Shown: positions 5,800 through 6,552 of the stretch, one piece after another
Layout: each line of letters starts with the position of its first letter
How positions within the stretch are numbered: position 1 is the first letter of the stretch
Assembly (NCBI GenBank): GCA_003501365.1
Contig: DNPP01000324.1
Coordinates: 1-6,552, forward strand
Origin: Bacillota bacterium
Lineage (GTDB): Bacteria; Bacillota; UBA4882; UBA8346
Length of the DNA: 6,552 bases
Direction: 5' to 3'
Program-made: the position numbers and the translations under genes
Notes under the pieces: generated by a model
Database searches by the model: none
Told to the model about the DNA's origin: nothing
Seen by the model: only the letters and a program-made list of their open reading frames with translations

Positions 5800-6552
5800 A
5801 ATATTCCAATACGAGCCCGCTCCAGACTTCATTGATAGTGGTCACTTTCGCTAGAGCCATTTTACAATGCAGGTCCGTACAATGGCAAGGATGGATTTGA
5901 GCGGGGTTCAATTCTTTTAAATAACGCGATGTGCCTGTTAATTTCGGGTCGTCGCTTTTTAAATCCGTGAGGTGAAAGCCGCCGATGATGTCGATAACTT
6001 TATCCTCGAGGCAAACTTCCCGGGCGTAATCGACAATATTACAAATGCCGGAATGAGAGCAGCCCGTAATAACAATCAACCCTTTTGGAGTTTTATAAGC
6101 CAGGGCGGTATCGTCCAGCAGATAATCGGCGGCCGACTTGCCGGAAGCTACCGTGTGACCCAGCGGCGTCTTGCCTTCAAAATTAAATTTACGGGGGATT
6201 TCGCCGAGGAAAAATAAGTTTTCGGTCAGTTGAAACGGTGTGGAAGTCAAGTTAGACTTCAAATTGCGCTCCAATATTGATTCGTGAATTAACATTCCGA
6301 ATTCGCTCCCGTCATCCCGGAATTTGGGGATAAGCACCCCGGGATGGGCGATGAGCGTTGGACGTTGATCCCAAGGTATCCTGGCAGCCAGAAAATTTTG
6401 CAGCAGAAAGTCCAGCCCCCAAGTATGATCGTAATGACCATGGGAGAAGAGCAGATAATTTAAATTCAATAGATCAATTTTTAAATGAGCGGCGTTTTTG
6501 AGGAATAAATCCGAAGCGCCGGTATCAAAGAGAATTTTTTTACCATCCGCCT
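5798..6552 (-). CDS. metallo-beta-lactamase fold hydrolase, COG1237 type, 5'-truncated by the window edge
   Basis: This is the C-terminal 250 residues of a zinc-dependent MBL-fold protein; the frame is open to the right edge, so the start is outside. The fragment begins ADGKKILFDTG, the strand before the metal site. The metal motif is SHGHYDH (H37, H39, D41, H42 of the fragment). Later come DDTALAY (146-152), TGCSHSG (162-168, with H166), GGFHL (190-194) and HPCHCT (220-225). The GCSHSG, GGFHL and HCT set is what I associate with COG1237. Some members of COG1237 are named after the methanopterin-pathway 7,8-dihydropterin-6-yl-methyl aminobenzene phosphate synthase; that name is often transferred without proof, so substrate should be treated as unknown. 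A TTG at 6469 could initiate, but would remove the FDTG strand, so it is rejected. It is convergent with the flavin reductase gene. Confidence 0.9.
   Translation of the reverse strand, partial: ADGKKILFDTGASDLFLKNAAHLKIDLLNLNYLLFSHGHYDHTWGLDFLLQNFLAARIPWDQRPTLIAHPGVLIPKFRDDGSEFGMLIHESILERNLKSNLTSTPFQLTENLFFLGEIPRKFNFEGKTPLGHTVASGKSAADYLLDDTALAYKTPKGLIVITGCSHSGICNIVDYAREVCLEDKVIDIIGGFHLTDLKSDDPKLTGTSRYLKELNPAQIHPCHCTDLHCKMALAKVTTINEVWSGLVLEY

Noticed and set aside
5972..6217. 81-codon plus-strand frame within the MBL-fold gene
   Set aside because: It is antisense to conserved motifs (GCSHSG, GGFHL) of the minus-strand gene and has no features of its own.

Overview
The window looks like chromosomal DNA of a low-GC Gram-positive bacterium (Bacillota), probably an anaerobic clostridial-type lineage. 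Four things point there: AGGAGG-type ribosome binding sites, AT-rich hairpin-plus-T terminators, a flavin reductase of the clostridial type, and a remnant of the SCIFF peptide maturase, a family I know almost only from Clostridia. No rRNA, tRNA, CRISPR array or insertion sequence is visible. The genus cannot be named from this sequence.

Layout, left to right. (1) 3-488 (+): the C-terminal two thirds of an ABC importer ATPase, cut by the left edge. (2) 489-811: a 322-base intergenic region with an unusual set of alternating inverted repeats (567-697), followed by five TT-A-type hexamers spaced exactly 11 bp apart (702-751) and a TATAAA -10. The hexamer array is read as a PhoP-type Pho box. (3) 812-2242 (+): a secreted alkaline phosphatase (PhoA family) with all catalytic and metal ligands, ending at a strong terminator. 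(4) 2371-3537 (+): a YibE/F family membrane protein, ending at another terminator. (5) 3839-5076 (+): a broken SCIFF maturase (scfB) in three reading frames. Its promoter and ribosome binding site look intact, but the N-terminal domain is largely missing and no SCIFF precursor gene (scfA) lies beside it. (6) 5264-5758 (+): an FMN-binding flavin reductase-like protein with its own promoter. (7) 5798-6552 (-): a metallo-beta-lactamase fold hydrolase of the COG1237 type, convergent with the previous gene and cut by the right edge.

The units seem to be transcribed mostly singly: hairpin terminators follow phoA, the yibE/F gene, scfB and, more weakly, the flavin reductase gene. The clearest functional link is regulatory, with the Pho-box-like array in front of phoA implying induction by phosphate starvation. 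The yibE/F gene has no convincing promoter of its own and may depend on read-through from phoA.

I did not find a convincing undescribed system. The most notable items are the Pho-box array, the mutually exclusive hairpin region upstream of it, and the decay (or mis-sequencing) of the SCIFF maturase without its substrate gene.
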